Of a stretch of DNA of 64,000 nucleotides, positions 37,806-48,599 are shown in pieces. A program made the translations under genes and the position numbers. Position 1 is the first letter of the stretch. Each line of letters begins with the position of its first letter. This DNA is from Diphasiastrum complanatum (taxonomy: Eukaryota; Streptophyta; Lycopodiopsida; Lycopodiales; Lycopodiaceae). The notes beneath the pieces are model-generated. The model was given only the letters and a program-made list of their open reading frames with translations. It did not search any database and had not been told where the DNA came from. The stretch is taken from NCBI GenBank assembly GCA_029204225.1, contig CM055097.1, positions 50,874,195-50,938,194 on the forward strand, in the 5' to 3' direction.

Positions 37806-37978
37806 TCTCATTAAACCCTTAACATTGTATTTGCACTGCAAAGCATCCTATCTAGAATCATAAGACATACAGGATTGTCATCAACCACCAAGATGCCTAA
37901 TCCTTCTGGTGAAAATCCCTCGCCCTTTACCATCAAGACGCCTAATCCTTCTGGTGAAAATCCCTCACCTTTCACCAT
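37806..37978 (-). pseudogene. Receiver-domain fragment of a type-B response regulator
   Basis: The minus strand gives GFSPEGLGILVVDDNPVCLM followed by ILDRML. This is the start of the receiver domain of type-B response regulators (FPxGLRVLVVDDDPTCLxILExML), which act in cytokinin two-component signalling in the nucleus. The DD pair of the acidic pocket is present. The segment encoding MVKGEGFSPEGLG is duplicated in tandem (45 bp), and the frame ends 10 codons after DRML, before the phospho-acceptor Asp. No further exons were found nearby. Gene fragment or pseudogene. Confidence 0.65.
37889..37978 (-). repeat. 45-bp in-frame tandem duplication
   Basis: Two copies, 37889-37933 and 37934-37978, of the segment containing GCCTAATCCTTCTGGTGAAA, with a few differences. 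It lies within the response-regulator fragment and keeps its frame. Confidence 0.9.
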
Positions 37979-38844
37979 CTTTCCTTTCTACTGTTCAGCA
38001 AGCCTAAGCCCCGAGCTGGAGTCCTGAAAGTTTTCCAGAGCCCATCATTTCCCTTAATTACTACGTGAACAAATAATATCCTAAACCTAACTATCCTTCA
38101 CCGTGAGCTGCAATTGCTCTCCATTGAGGATTCTGCATTATCGTACACAGATCTGATGTTTGTTTTGGATTGTATCTCATTCCGAATTCCTTTGCAAGAT
38201 GTGAGCTGCAGATTTGGTGAAGAATCATGAACTAAAGTTGTAGGAGGAGAAGCGATGTCTGGCCAAAGAAGCAATAACGAACCCGTGGAGAGAAAGAGAC
38301 CCACCTCCCGCCTGCTCGCAATTGAGAGAGAGACAGACATACACCGCAAAGAAAAAAAATCTGAAATGTGTGTGTGTGTGAGTGTGCCCAAAAGAAAAGT
38401 TAAAGAGGCTTGTATGTGTTATTTTTTTACCTTTTTTTTAAATGTATTTTAGTTTTTTCTTTGTAAAATGCGTGACATGTTTTGCGGGCAGAGCGTGACA
38501 TTTTTGGCGGCACAGAATTAATTTTTTGATGGTAACCCTTACACTCTCTCTCTAAAATATCTTTATATATATATATCTATATATATATTTAAACTTATGT
38601 ACAGTTTTGCGCATGAATATGAGTTCACCCATGCATCCTCCCCTCTCACCCATGCATGAGCTTTTTTTGAACTGAAAAACTTGGGAAAGAAGATGCACAT
38701 ATGAGAAAAGGATGCATGGCCCTCCTCCCCATGCATGCATATACACTGGCCACTGTCCAGCCTCCAAGTGGCGGTGCATATTCAACATAGCCACCTTTTT
38801 GAAAAAAAAAAAAACATAGCCACATTTTCAAGAAACTAATGTAA

Positions 38845-38848
<4 letters not shown>

Positions 38849-38886
<38 letters not shown>
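38849..38886 (+). repeat. (TC)n microsatellite
   Basis: About 38 bp of TC repeats. Confidence 0.95.
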
Positions 38887-38889
<3 letters not shown>

Positions 38890-39122
38890 ACTGCGGATCG
38901 CGTTTGCTAATCTTTGCTAACTGTATCTAATCCTTTCAATCGATCTCCCATTTCTGAATCCTTGAAGTTCCAGGAGACTCTGCCTTTTCCGCTGCTGCAG
39001 TGCAATCTCTTGTTTGGTTTCATGTAGGAATGATAACTCAGGACTGTTAGGTCTTGCATGGCACTTTGTAGAATGTATCTTATCTAAGTGCTCTCCTAAA
39101 GTGGTTCTTTCTCTTGTGACAG

Positions 39123-39260
39123 GTATCTGGTGCGAAGGTAAAGTTGCATGATGGAAAATCGGGTTCATTGGAATGCACTGAAATCTCTGGAACACCTGAA
39201 CAAACTCAGACAGCACAAAGCCTACTCGAGGCATTCATAAATTCAGAGTCTTCTTTTTGA
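39123..39260 (+). pseudogene. Terminal exon of a KH-domain RNA-binding protein
   Basis: After a polypyrimidine tract and TTGTGACAG, 45 codons read VSGAKVKLHDGKSGSLE and EISGTPEQTQTAQSLLEAFI, ending in TGA at 39258-39260. This is the C-terminal half of the last KH domain of plant multi-KH proteins (typically GAKVKLHD ... EISGTPEQTHAAQSLLQAFI, at the extreme C-terminus). Plant KH proteins of this type bind RNA in nuclear processing. A short deletion relative to the family is likely between LEC and TEISG. The preceding KH exon was not found within 1.5 kb, so this is probably a stranded exon or a remnant of a disrupted gene rather than a working gene. Confidence 0.65.
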
Positions 39261-41268
39261 CCCATCAGTTGTTTAGTGTGATCACCTATTTCTCCATTAG
39301 GTTTACTTTTCTCTTTTTGGAATTGCTTACCTCACAAATAATGCCAATCATGATCTGCCAACATTTTTTCTTGGTTTACTGTCAATTTCCAAGCGAAGAT
39401 ACTAATAGAGGAGTTGTTCGTAGATGGAGACTTAATTTCATCATTACAAGATACAGAGACTGTCTGAAGCTATGTTTTGTATGCAAAAGGCTTCTACTAG
39501 ATCTGACATTGGGGATTCCTTCTTTCCGCTATCTCCTAAAGCAGCTTACGACTCATGAGTCCGGAGGCAGACTCACCCATGCCGCAGCCGCAGCCTCAGC
39601 CTCAGCCTCGAACTTGAACAAAATGAAGTGCCGAGCTGCCGAAGCCAATCGTTTCCAACCTTTGTTAATCGCTAGGTTATGGAAGCTAATAGAATGCTTC
39701 CATCCAGCAGATTTCATAGGCCTTTGTTGTTGATGAATGTCTCGGCTGGGTGTCAATGGAACGACAGAGCTAAGTTAAAGTTGGATCTTGCTCATGAGGT
39801 AATGCTTCCTTTCTGTCATGGTTCATCGATGACGGGTATGAAACTCCACACAGATATTCTTGCCACGGAATATTCTGCCCCAGGGTGTTATGCAACAGCA
39901 GTAGTTTATGCAGCCACAGACGTAGGAGGAAATCAAAACTTTTTGGGTCGACAACCTACAGAATTGGATGGATGAAAGCTACTTGCATAACTGTTTTGCT
40001 CACATTGGCGAGGTATGTGTTTCTAGAAGCCTTTGTGTATCGATCTTTTCTCTAGCTCGGTAGCAGTGGTTTTTTTCTTCGTAATTGTTAATCCAAATAT
40101 AAGCCACATCTCTGAAGAACTTTAGTAAGGCTTTAGCAAGTTTTCCATGGCATTGCGATGGTGCTTGAAAGGGACAATATGTTTAAACAATCAACTTTGG
40201 AGCATTGTAGGCGAGGATTCTGTTCTTGATGTGAATTTGTATGCTAATGTTAAACTCCTTTCTTCCTTCTTTGTTATGTCGGGTATTAATTAAGACATAA
40301 CATCTACATAACCTTTATTTCTCCCCAAGAACATGACTTTGAGAGTTCACCACAACTATGTATTGACCCTTAAAAGGGAGAATTTATTTTACAACCGACA
40401 AATAACTAATATTGTAGCATTGTTGGAGATACATGATGTGCATTTTAACTTTGTATGTCGAGCCTTTGAAAAATTTCAGCCCTATTCTATTGCTAATTAG
40501 ATCTATCAAATCACCTTCAATTGTCAGATCCTATAGGCTGATAGAGCTTGTTGTTAGCTTTTCAAAGCTACTAAATTTTTGTGATTTGGATTAATATTAA
40601 GAAAGTTATGATCAAATTACGGGTCAAGACTAGCTAGAATTCTAAAAAATTTCTTTTGGAATATTCCAAGTGAGAGAGAAGCAATTCACTTATTCACACT
40701 TGAAGTTTTGTTTCTTTGTAAAAGAAAATTCAATTTTTTATTTTGAAGTTTCGCAGGCTCCTTTTTATATAATAAAAAAATAATAACTTAATCTTATCCT
40801 CACATAGCCCTAACCCTACCCTCGCAAATTAGGTTAGGAAAGAAAAAAGCGTAAAAACCCAAAAAGACACCCTGCCCAGATTTTTTAACCCTGATTTTTA
40901 GGGTAAGGAGAATAAAAGAAAGAAAGAAAAAGAGAAGAAGAAGGCCTAAACCTAAACCTAGCCGCCTTACACCCCACATCAAGCCTCCCCTACCCTACTC
41001 TACCCTAACCGCGGCACACCCCGCCCTTACGCCACTCTTTCCCTCTCTCCTATGACCTGACACCCCTCTCTCCCTGATCTGCTGCGGCGCCATTTTTTCT
41101 CTGCTCCCTGGCCGCACCCTTGGCCTATTCCCTAGCCCCTCTCTCATCCAATTCTCTCTCTCTCTCTCTCTCTCTGCCGTCGCGCAGCAGAGGCGCGAGA
41201 TGCACCCTCCCAGGCCCGCGAAATAAAAGAATGTTTTTTTTTATATGTGTGAAATATAATGTATGTAC

Positions 41269-41271
<3 letters not shown>
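39261..41271. other. No gene supported
   Basis: Open frames at 39257-39733 and 39679-39975 lack recognisable domains. A pyrimidine- and C-rich stretch lies at 40960-41180 (CCCTACCCTACTCTACCC-like). Nothing else seen. Confidence 0.4.

Positions 41272-41314
<43 letters not shown>
41272..41314 (+). repeat. (AT)n microsatellite
   Basis: About 43 bp of alternating AT. Confidence 0.95.
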
Positions 41315-41321
<7 letters not shown>

Positions 41322-41610
41322 CATCACTCCATAGAGAAATAGCCATAAAAAAAAAATTTATTGCCAAATTTTTTATTTTTTACGGTTCTCACAAGTTCTT
41401 CAACGGGCACTCCATCATTTCATGGATTTCAAAGTGTTATCCATTCCAATTTGTAATTTATTTTTATTAAACCCTTTTTTTCTAAGTTGTATATAATTCA
41501 TTTTTTTCATTATTCTTTAAACTTATGTAATTGATTTTTGGTGACTATTCTGCCCATTTTTGAACAAATTAAAAAGCAGAATAGTCACCTGTTTTTTTTT
41601 TTTAAAATTA

Positions 41611-41718
41611 GTGCAGATTCTGCCTGCGTCTGCCACATGGCAGCATCGGATTGGTCTCAAATTTTTTTAGTGCTGATTCTGCTTGCACCTGCCACGTGGC
41701 AGGTAAGGATTGGTTTAA
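41611..41718 (+). repeat. Direct duplication of a CTGCCACRTGGCAG-containing unit
   Basis: Two units of about 57 bp: AGATTCTGCCTGCGTCTGCC then ACATGGCAG, and TGATTCTGCTTGCACCTGCC then ACGTGGCAG. Each contains a perfect 14-bp palindrome CTGCCACRTGGCAG or close to it. Confidence 0.7.
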
Positions 41719-41736
41719 ACAGGGTTCAAAAATCCA

Positions 41737-41888
41737 TTACGCAATGGAAGGGGATGTGCAGAGGCCATTCTGCCCGGTTCGGATTTCCAAAATTTTTTAA
41801 GCTCGGCCCCTCCGAGCCTCGCCTAAAAAAAGTCTGGAAATCCTTACCGGGCAAAATGGCCTCTGCCCGGCTCCTTCCATAATACGTA
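41737..41888. mobile_element. Fold-back (MITE-like) inverted repeat
   Basis: Left arm 41737-41790 and right arm 41832-41888 are imperfect reverse complements over about 50 bp (GCAGAGGCCATTCTGCCCGG pairs with CCGGGCAAAATGGCCTCTGC; outer parts TTACGCAATGGAAGG and CCTTCCATAATACGTAA). A loop of about 40 bp. It would form a long hairpin; no target-site duplication was identified. Confidence 0.55.
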
Positions 41889-42252
41889 ACTTCCTTGTTA
41901 GAGCTCGGATTCTAGCGTAGTAAAAATGGAAAGTGATCAGAACGACAAGATGGACACTAAGAAGTTATTGAAAGTTTTTAATTACTACTTTTCATTTATT
42001 TAATTTTCTAAGACCCTTTTCTTGAGTCAGGTTTTACGTGTTCTCGTTAGTGCAACCACATCTTTCCAAATCCATTCATGCCGCTAGTTTTATGGAGTTA
42101 CACGATATGATGGATTGTGCACTTGCTTTGGAGCACTTATTTACAAACCATATCAATGAATGGTAGAAAGTCACTGCTTAACAGAATTCTTATTGTTACA
42201 ACCAACGATTGTCTAAATACGTTAGTCCTACCTTTAATGGAAGCTAGAAGTT

Positions 42253-43474
42253 TTGGAATATAACTTCTACTATATTGAAGGTATTGGTGACAGTGTTATG
42301 GTTTCCTTTGCTTTATCGGGTTTCCAAGGACGTGTTCAATCATGGTGCAACATCGCTCAAGACTTTCTCCTTGTGAATTGGTTAAATTTCAAAGCAGTTT
42401 GTAGACAGGTCTTCAATCGATCTGACTTATCCACTTTGAACCAGATAACTACAGTTGCTGATTACAATCAAGAATTTAAGTAGATGGTTCCATTATTTGA
42501 TTATGGAGAAGTATATCTTGTACAATGCTACATGTATGGTCTACGACCACAATATCGAAGCGTTGTAGAAAATTATTTGCAAACTACTTCTCTCCAGCCT
42601 GGGTTTCGATTAAGGGAAACTATGGAATATGCTTTAAAGTACGAGCAACAAGAACAAAGGCTTAAACTGGAAGCTAAAAGGAAAGAAGAACAATTCAGGT
42701 GGTTTGAGGAAATGAAGATGTGAATTCAGAAATTGAGTGTATATACTAAAACATCAGTGGATCGACAACCGCATGTGCATGAAAGGAAAAAAACTTCTGA
42801 AGATGAAGATGATTCCAGAAATGAGTCTGATGAACAAAGTCACAGCGATGAAGCGGATGAGCGAAGCGAGGACAATGATTCAGATGAGCAAAGCGATGAC
42901 GAAAGTCAAGTCCCAGATCCAGATACAGTTGCAGGCAACACAAGTTCAATTCAAGATTCAGATCAAGTTGCAACCATAGATGGTGAAAGTTAGAATTTAA
43001 GCAAAAGTCAAGATTCAGATCAAGATGTGAAGATAATTGAACATCCTTTCGAGTTTCACTTCAACCATCAAAGTCCGGAACTTGACCTACATCAATGCCT
43101 TAATCAATGAACAAGCAACTATGGATTGTCAAATTGCAAATATTGCTATGCTCAAAGATGACAAGAATTGTAATTTTCTTCATCAAATTGATTGGCAGTT
43201 ACGACAGAAGAGCCGGATGCAAGACAAGACTAAGAATTTAAGGGAATTGGATAAGCATCCGAGTTGGTATGATGATGTCAAGGAAGCAAACAAAAGAGGA
43301 TATTGCGCTGATACACTCTGTCCATTCTATACAAATTGGTTGCCAAAAAGCAATATGGTGCTTCATCAGCCTCTTCTTCGACCATCATTTTTCTTTCATG
43401 GGAATAAGGATTGTAGTCTAAAGCTAGCAAAATGGATTCAATTCGACAGCTTTGGATATGTAATGAGGCAATAA
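42253..43474 (+). pseudogene. Ty3/gypsy-type gag with acidic tail
   Basis: 42253-42483 reads YNFYYIEGIGDSVMVSFAL and GRVQSWCNIAQDF ... NQITTVADYNQEFK, the retrotransposon gag core (GxAxxWW..F...L.Q..V.EY...F). After a stop (TAG, 42481-42483) the frame continues directly with MVPLFDYGEVYLVQCYMYGL up to 42720. A second stop is followed by a tail rich in Asp, Glu and Ser (42733-42993, EDEDDSRNESDEQSHSDEAD). A third segment (43037-43474) encodes CPFYTNWLPKSN and shows no domain. No protease, RT or integrase precedes the LTR at 43570, so pol is absent. Confidence 0.65.
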
Positions 43475-43569
43475 TTGTTTTGGACGACACATCCTTAACT
43501 TAACCAAGGTGATCAAGTTGATCTAACAAGCGTCTTCATTTTTTAGGACAAATGTTTCAGTAGGGGAAG

Positions 43570-44748
43570 TGTCATGTACTTTTAGTACATCAGTGCTTAT
43601 CAATGCATTAGAATATTCATTGTAAGCTTTGTAGGCCCAAAAGGAGCTATTAGCCTTAAGAACAAGGCGGTTCCCTCTTTAGGCCCTTCAAAGTAATTAA
43701 TAAGGATATTAGGTCACTAAGGGCCCAATGTAGACTAAATTCTACTTAACGAGGGCTAACTATCCCTCAAGATAGTTATGTTTAGTTAAGTAAGAGCACT
43801 GTTTATAACTAGGCAAGAGACATCAATTTTGGGATCTTTTGGCTCATTTGCAAGTGAGAGCTTCTTGCTTCCTCCTTGTGAATGTGAGCTATGGAGATTT
43901 CCTTTGCTAGGTCTGTTGTAAAATGTGGGGATGATCGGCAGCAGAAGCTCGAAGCTTTGAGCGTAGGCATGTAGGAACGAAAACGCAACAGTTAGCAGCA
44001 GAAATATTCAAGAAGAATGACTCATACAAATTGCTCAAATGAACAATACAGTAGTGAGACAAAAATTGCACTTTGATTAATATCAACAGTGAGTACAAAG
44101 GCGAATGCTATTTATACCAGTCTTTGTATATGTACAAAGTGGGTGACCGCCCTTGGGATATTTAGCGGTCCAACTGTTTTTTAGGTTGATGATAAGTTTG
44201 TGACGTCGGTCTGCCACTGTTGGAAAAACCCGAAAAACTCGAAGGTGGCCTTAGACTGAAGGTATGTAAATCCCGAAGGTGCCTTTAGAGCGAAGGTGCC
44301 TCTAGAGCGAAGGCAGGAAAAATGCGAAAAAGACGAAGGTGGTCTTGAAGTGGATTCCAAGGCATTCTGGCCATTGTGTCGCATTTTTCGCAAAGGTGCA
44401 AAAAAGCGAAGGTGCCTTAAAAACGTTTAAGGCACAAAAATCTCAAAGGGAAAAATGTGAAGGTCCGAAAATATGTAGTCGGTCTTCGGTTTTCAAGATG
44501 CTCATTACTTGAATGAATTGTTTAAGGCTGAGCATAAGAAATCTAACAAGTCTCACGTGCCTATTTACATGAATTCATGCTCATATTTCCATTGATTGTA
44601 CTCTTTCTTTCATTGCTAATGTGATTCAATGGATATCTTTGTGTTTCTAGCATTCTATGGATATGTTATCTTGATTGTCTTGTACTCTTCTGGCTTTTAG
44701 CTTTACTATCATTGTTATTGCTATTAGTTTGGGATTTGGCACATGACA
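43570..44748 (+). repeat. 3' LTR of the gypsy-type element (about 1.18 kb)
   Basis: Follows the purine tract GTAGGGGAAG. Starts TGTCATG and ends CATGACA (44742-44748), perfect 7-bp inverted ends. No second copy is in the window, so the boundaries rest on these termini. Internally there is a 17-18 bp repeat around GCGAAGGTGCCTTTAGA at about 44215-44420. Confidence 0.65.
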
Positions 44749-45181
44749 AAGCCATTGTCTTTCATCGTTGGCAATCATCATTTAGAAGACGAGAATGAGT
44801 AGGTAAGACTCTCACAAATTTTAACCATTCATAATAGAGTTCAGAAGCAACTTCATTGATATTAGATTGTCGTAAAGTAATATAATTTAAACTTTTTTCC
44901 AGCTATTTGCGTACAATCAGTAGAGACAACATGTCAAACAAAAACCCTTAAACCGATTAAAATAGTTTTCTATCTCAAAGTTGCAAAAATCCTCAAAAGG
45001 GAAATACCAATCACTTTTAACATTTGGTAAGTATGATCAACCGAAAGTAACATCATCAAAGTACTCGTTTATAACACCAAAAAGGCTAAATAAAATGTGA
45101 GCATAAAACTACTTTACATGAATGGTTTCAAAAACTCTATTACGATAACATAAATGCAAAAAAGATCTCCATGTATCGCAA

Positions 45182-46757
45182 CTAGTAGTAAGTTAAAGTC
45201 GACCGATTACGCATGTAGTAATTTCCTTTCTTTCCATCTTGTCTTCGTCCTGCACATCGACCGATCCTTGTAAAAATGTAATCTCTTAACTGGTAACTCA
45301 TTCTTTGTGTTGCTGCTTTGCCCTTCCTTTCTCTTGAACCAGAAAATCTTCTTTTCTTTCTCGTTCCTGACCCAAAGACGACTGAGTTTGGATTGTTAAT
45401 ATTGAAATTGCCCGTTCTTTTGCTTGTATTTTGTAAGTGTTTGTCTTGGAGGATAGAAAAACTCGGTCTTTTTAATAAACGTTCAATCTCACGGATGTTA
45501 TTGGCATTCCCCAGATGTGCTAAGAATTTGGTAGAAGGATCTTTGGCAAGTTCAATAGAAGCATGAATCATGTATTGTCTGATAAAGAAGAAGGTCAGCT
45601 CCATAAAAGAACTTGCCTATATTGTTCCTCATATACCATCTAGCATGGTCAAACCAAATAGTAGAGGAGTTGTTATTATATTTCCCCACACCTACATTTG
45701 AAGAAAGCTCTCTTCCAGTTCCAAATTCTAGCTTGGTGAAGGTTCATCCTATTAAAGCCATGTTCAAAGTGTCCTCTGATTCTAGCCCAAGTCTGCTCAG
45801 AAGGGGGACGAGAAGGTTTATCAAAAGCAACAAGACTCTCAAGCAAAGGATTTTAATGTAAGGCAACAACCTTGCAAATTTGTATTTCCTTTTCAATAAG
45901 ATGTACTAACATGATCAAGAGATAATGGATATAGGAGCAAGAAAGTTGACAGATGGAAGACTCCATAATTTGAAGAAGTAAGAGCAAATTTAAACTCTAT
46001 GATTCTACTGGGGACAAAGGGAACTTGGCAACTTTTGGCTTGACAAAATTTGTAGGTAGATTGGTCACCAACATCATAGATATCTTGAGAAAAAATCTTC
46101 GATTGGGATGCATTGTCCTCATCTAGGACATCGACGAAAACAAACTCAAAGTATCTTTCTTTATAATAAAATCCAAGTAAATCTTAACCCAATATGTATT
46201 ATGATATCACATCCATACAGCGGTGTTCCCACAGGGTAGGAAGAACCATTCTTTAGACGTAGTAAGTTTAGAAAAGGATATGTCCTCTTTCTTATAGATT
46301 AGCTTGTCACAAATAGTATCCACAACATTCATGGCTTATGCGTAACCTGAATTCATTCATAAAGCATACCATGATGAGTGTTGACGTATTATCCAAGCCA
46401 TGCTATTCCCACATAATGTGTATTTTCTTTAAAAAAAAGTTATACATTATTGATTTTGACAAAAACTGTTGTAGAGACATGAAAAGAGAGTTGGCTGAAA
46501 TTTCCGATGTTTGTCGTCAAATAGCCTTAACTTCGAATCGTAATCATAAAGCATAAGAATCTTCATCCATCGTTACAAGAGTCTTGCATATTAATCTTTA
46601 ACTTATACATCAAAGCATATGGTCTAATAACATATCTGTATTGACTCTTTTCAATATATGGCTCGAAATCGCCATGAAAGAGATGGTAGGGTGCCGTCAC
46701 AAGAAGAGATTTGTAGTAATATCTCCATAGTTTGTTGTAGAAGATGTGGAAAATCAA
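45182..46757 (-). pseudogene. Unrecognised decayed protein-coding region
   Basis: Minus-strand reading gives a chain of protein-like segments in changing frames: PYHLFHGDFEPYIEKSQYRY and VIRPYALMYKLK (46757-46560); FYYKERYFEFVFVDVLDEDN and SKIFSQDIYDVGDQSTYKF (about 46170-46030); RPPSEQTWARIRGHFEHGFN (about 45820); SSTIWFDHARWYMRNNIGKF (about 45680); IHASIELAKDPSTKFLAHLG then NANNIREIERLL (45604-45480), ending in a basic tail and a stop at 45182. At least four frameshifts. I recognise no domain; it could be a transposon-encoded protein or an old host gene. The continuity of protein-like segments in one direction over 1.5 kb makes chance unlikely. Confidence 0.45.
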
Positions 46758-47245
46758 GGGGTCATAATGGGATATAGTAAAAGTAGGAATCTAGGCTAGA
46801 CTTTATAACTTAAAATTAGAACTTAGAACTTGGTATTAGAAATTAGAAACTTGTGTTGAATATCTTTGTAGAATTCGATATAGCAAGTCAATGATGATGA
46901 GCAATTTGGAATGGTGATGAACCAAGGAAGAACAAAATGTATGCTTTGCATCAAGAGATAGAAGGTGCTGTTGGACAAATTTTACTTCAATAAACAGATG
47001 GAGAAGAATCAAGTATGAAAATTCATGAAGTTTAAAATATTTTGCCTCCCTCTTAAGGGCACAGTGTCAAAATTACCTTGAACTGCCTTCCACACATGGG
47101 AAATACATCAGCATAATCATCTACGAAGACAAGCTAAATCTACGACAGTTGTTGCAATATCTTTGACATATTTTCATTTATTGAAGGTGCACCTTTTCTT
47201 CTATCATGTTATGATCCAAGAAGGAAGGCGTTAATCTCAAACAAG

Positions 47246-47468
47246 ATGCAGCTTGTGCTCATGCATCAGCATCAGGTAGCGCAGCCCCAGTCGGCGCCAC
47301 GGCTGTGGACTCCCTTTCTTCCAACTTCAAGCTTACATGGTTTTAAAGTGAGCTCTGCTACAGTGCTTCGGACGCCAGGATATGCCCAGCGGGGTGCTTT
47401 GCACGTGGCGGCTAGTTCCAGTGCTCAAACGGTTGCGCCATCCGTTTCTCAGGATACACCTTCCCCTA
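47246..47468 (+). pseudogene. First exon of a plastid-targeted protein (transit peptide)
   Basis: MQLVLMHQHQVAQPQSAPRL then WTPFLPTSSLHGFKVSSATV and RGALHVAASSSAQTVAPSVS: rich in Ser, Ala, Thr and Arg with almost no acidic residues until the end, and an ALHVAASSS segment like a plastid transit-peptide cleavage region. A donor site (CCTA|GTACAT) at 47468/47469 would end the exon. Local GC content is higher than the surroundings. No following exon was found, and a LINE relic begins at 47.59 kb. It looks like a captured or orphaned first exon; which protein it belonged to cannot be told. Confidence 0.5.
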
Positions 47469-47589
47469 GTACATTTTTTTTTCCATTTTTTCTAGCTTTT
47501 GAAGGGCTTCCCATATCTTGGTCTTCCTCACATTCACCTCACCCCAGGCACCCCTGTTAAAACTTGAGGAGCACATCAGTATGTCTTTA

Positions 47590-48400
47590 TAGACCCTCCT
47601 TGGAGGATGCGAATAGAGTGGCAGTGAGTGGACACCATTGCTTCACTTTTCCAACCAAACTTAGTGTGAGCCCTCGGAGAGGTGGAAAATGGATAGACCA
47701 AATATGCCTATGCAAACCAGGATGATTGATAGCCCTACTCAAAAAGCTTTATCAAAGAGGTACGTACTAGCCAAGAATATCTACCTATTCTAGTATCTAC
47801 TGCACCGAAGGAAATTACCTATTGAATATATATGATTTTTTTTAGATGACCTCTAGTTGAATGGGAGACACAACAAACTCGGCCAAGACGATCAGATGGG
47901 GGAATGAGGGTTTATTACGAATTATGCTTGATAGTAGTAGATACTTGGAGATGTAAAATTCTGGCCCAATCCAAAGTTGTTGTAAGTTCAGTACACTAGG
48001 AATCAACTGCATACATGGTAGTAGGTGTAATTAAGGTGTCAAAGAGGTGAAACCTACTATGTGGATCATGTATAAAACAAGCCCACTCCATTTCGACAAG
48101 AGAGGGCTGGCCCTTCCCAAGCTGATAAGTGGTAGTTGGTCTCATGTGGCAGATAGATGGGATCGAAGAATAAGATTCCTAGGTTCGCATAGGTCGATAC
48201 AATCTCCAACTCTGATCATCTAGGGTAAGAATTTGATGTTGCATGAATGAGTGAGATGTATTGAAGACCATGACTTGGATCTTGAGTACATTCACTTCCA
48301 AACTGCTGTCTTGGCAAAAGGCACGTAGGGCATTAATATGCCATTGCAATCCTTCTTGGGTCAAAGACTCGGAGAATCCAGGACTACATCCACTTATAGT
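47590..48400 (-). pseudogene. LINE (non-LTR retrotransposon) reverse transcriptase, C-terminal remnant
   Basis: Minus-strand reading: LQWHINALRAFCQDSSLEVN then IQVMVFNTSHSF, matching the RT segment L..HL.AL..FC...GL.VN..KT.VMVF. After a stop come RLGKGQPSL-like bases with VEMEWACFIHDPHSRFHLFD then TLITPTTMYAVDS, the conserved region downstream of RT in plant LINEs (M.W.C.I.DP..RF.LFDTLV.P..LYG.E.W). The catalytic YADD region and endonuclease are missing. Several frameshifts; 5'-truncated dead copy. Confidence 0.75.
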
Positions 48401-48599
48401 AAAGGAAAGGATCTATCACACTATTTCTCCACACTAGTACTATTCTCACTTCCACAACTCTTTTTTTTCTTTCAAATACTCCAAAACCATCTGCAAATCC
48501 AGAGCATCCACAACACTCCTTACTACATCATAACAAAACTTGAAATAGCAAAAATCAAATGGAATATCTCAAAGAGATCTTAGCTTGAGCCTTCTTCCT

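Noticed and set aside
38255-38452. ORF MSGQRSNNEPVERKRPTS as the first exon of the KH gene
   Set aside because: Only the first few residues resemble KH-protein N-termini; the rest runs into a GT repeat and a poly-T tract.
39257-39975. Two overlapping ORFs downstream of the KH exon
   Set aside because: No recognisable domain; more likely 3' flanking sequence.
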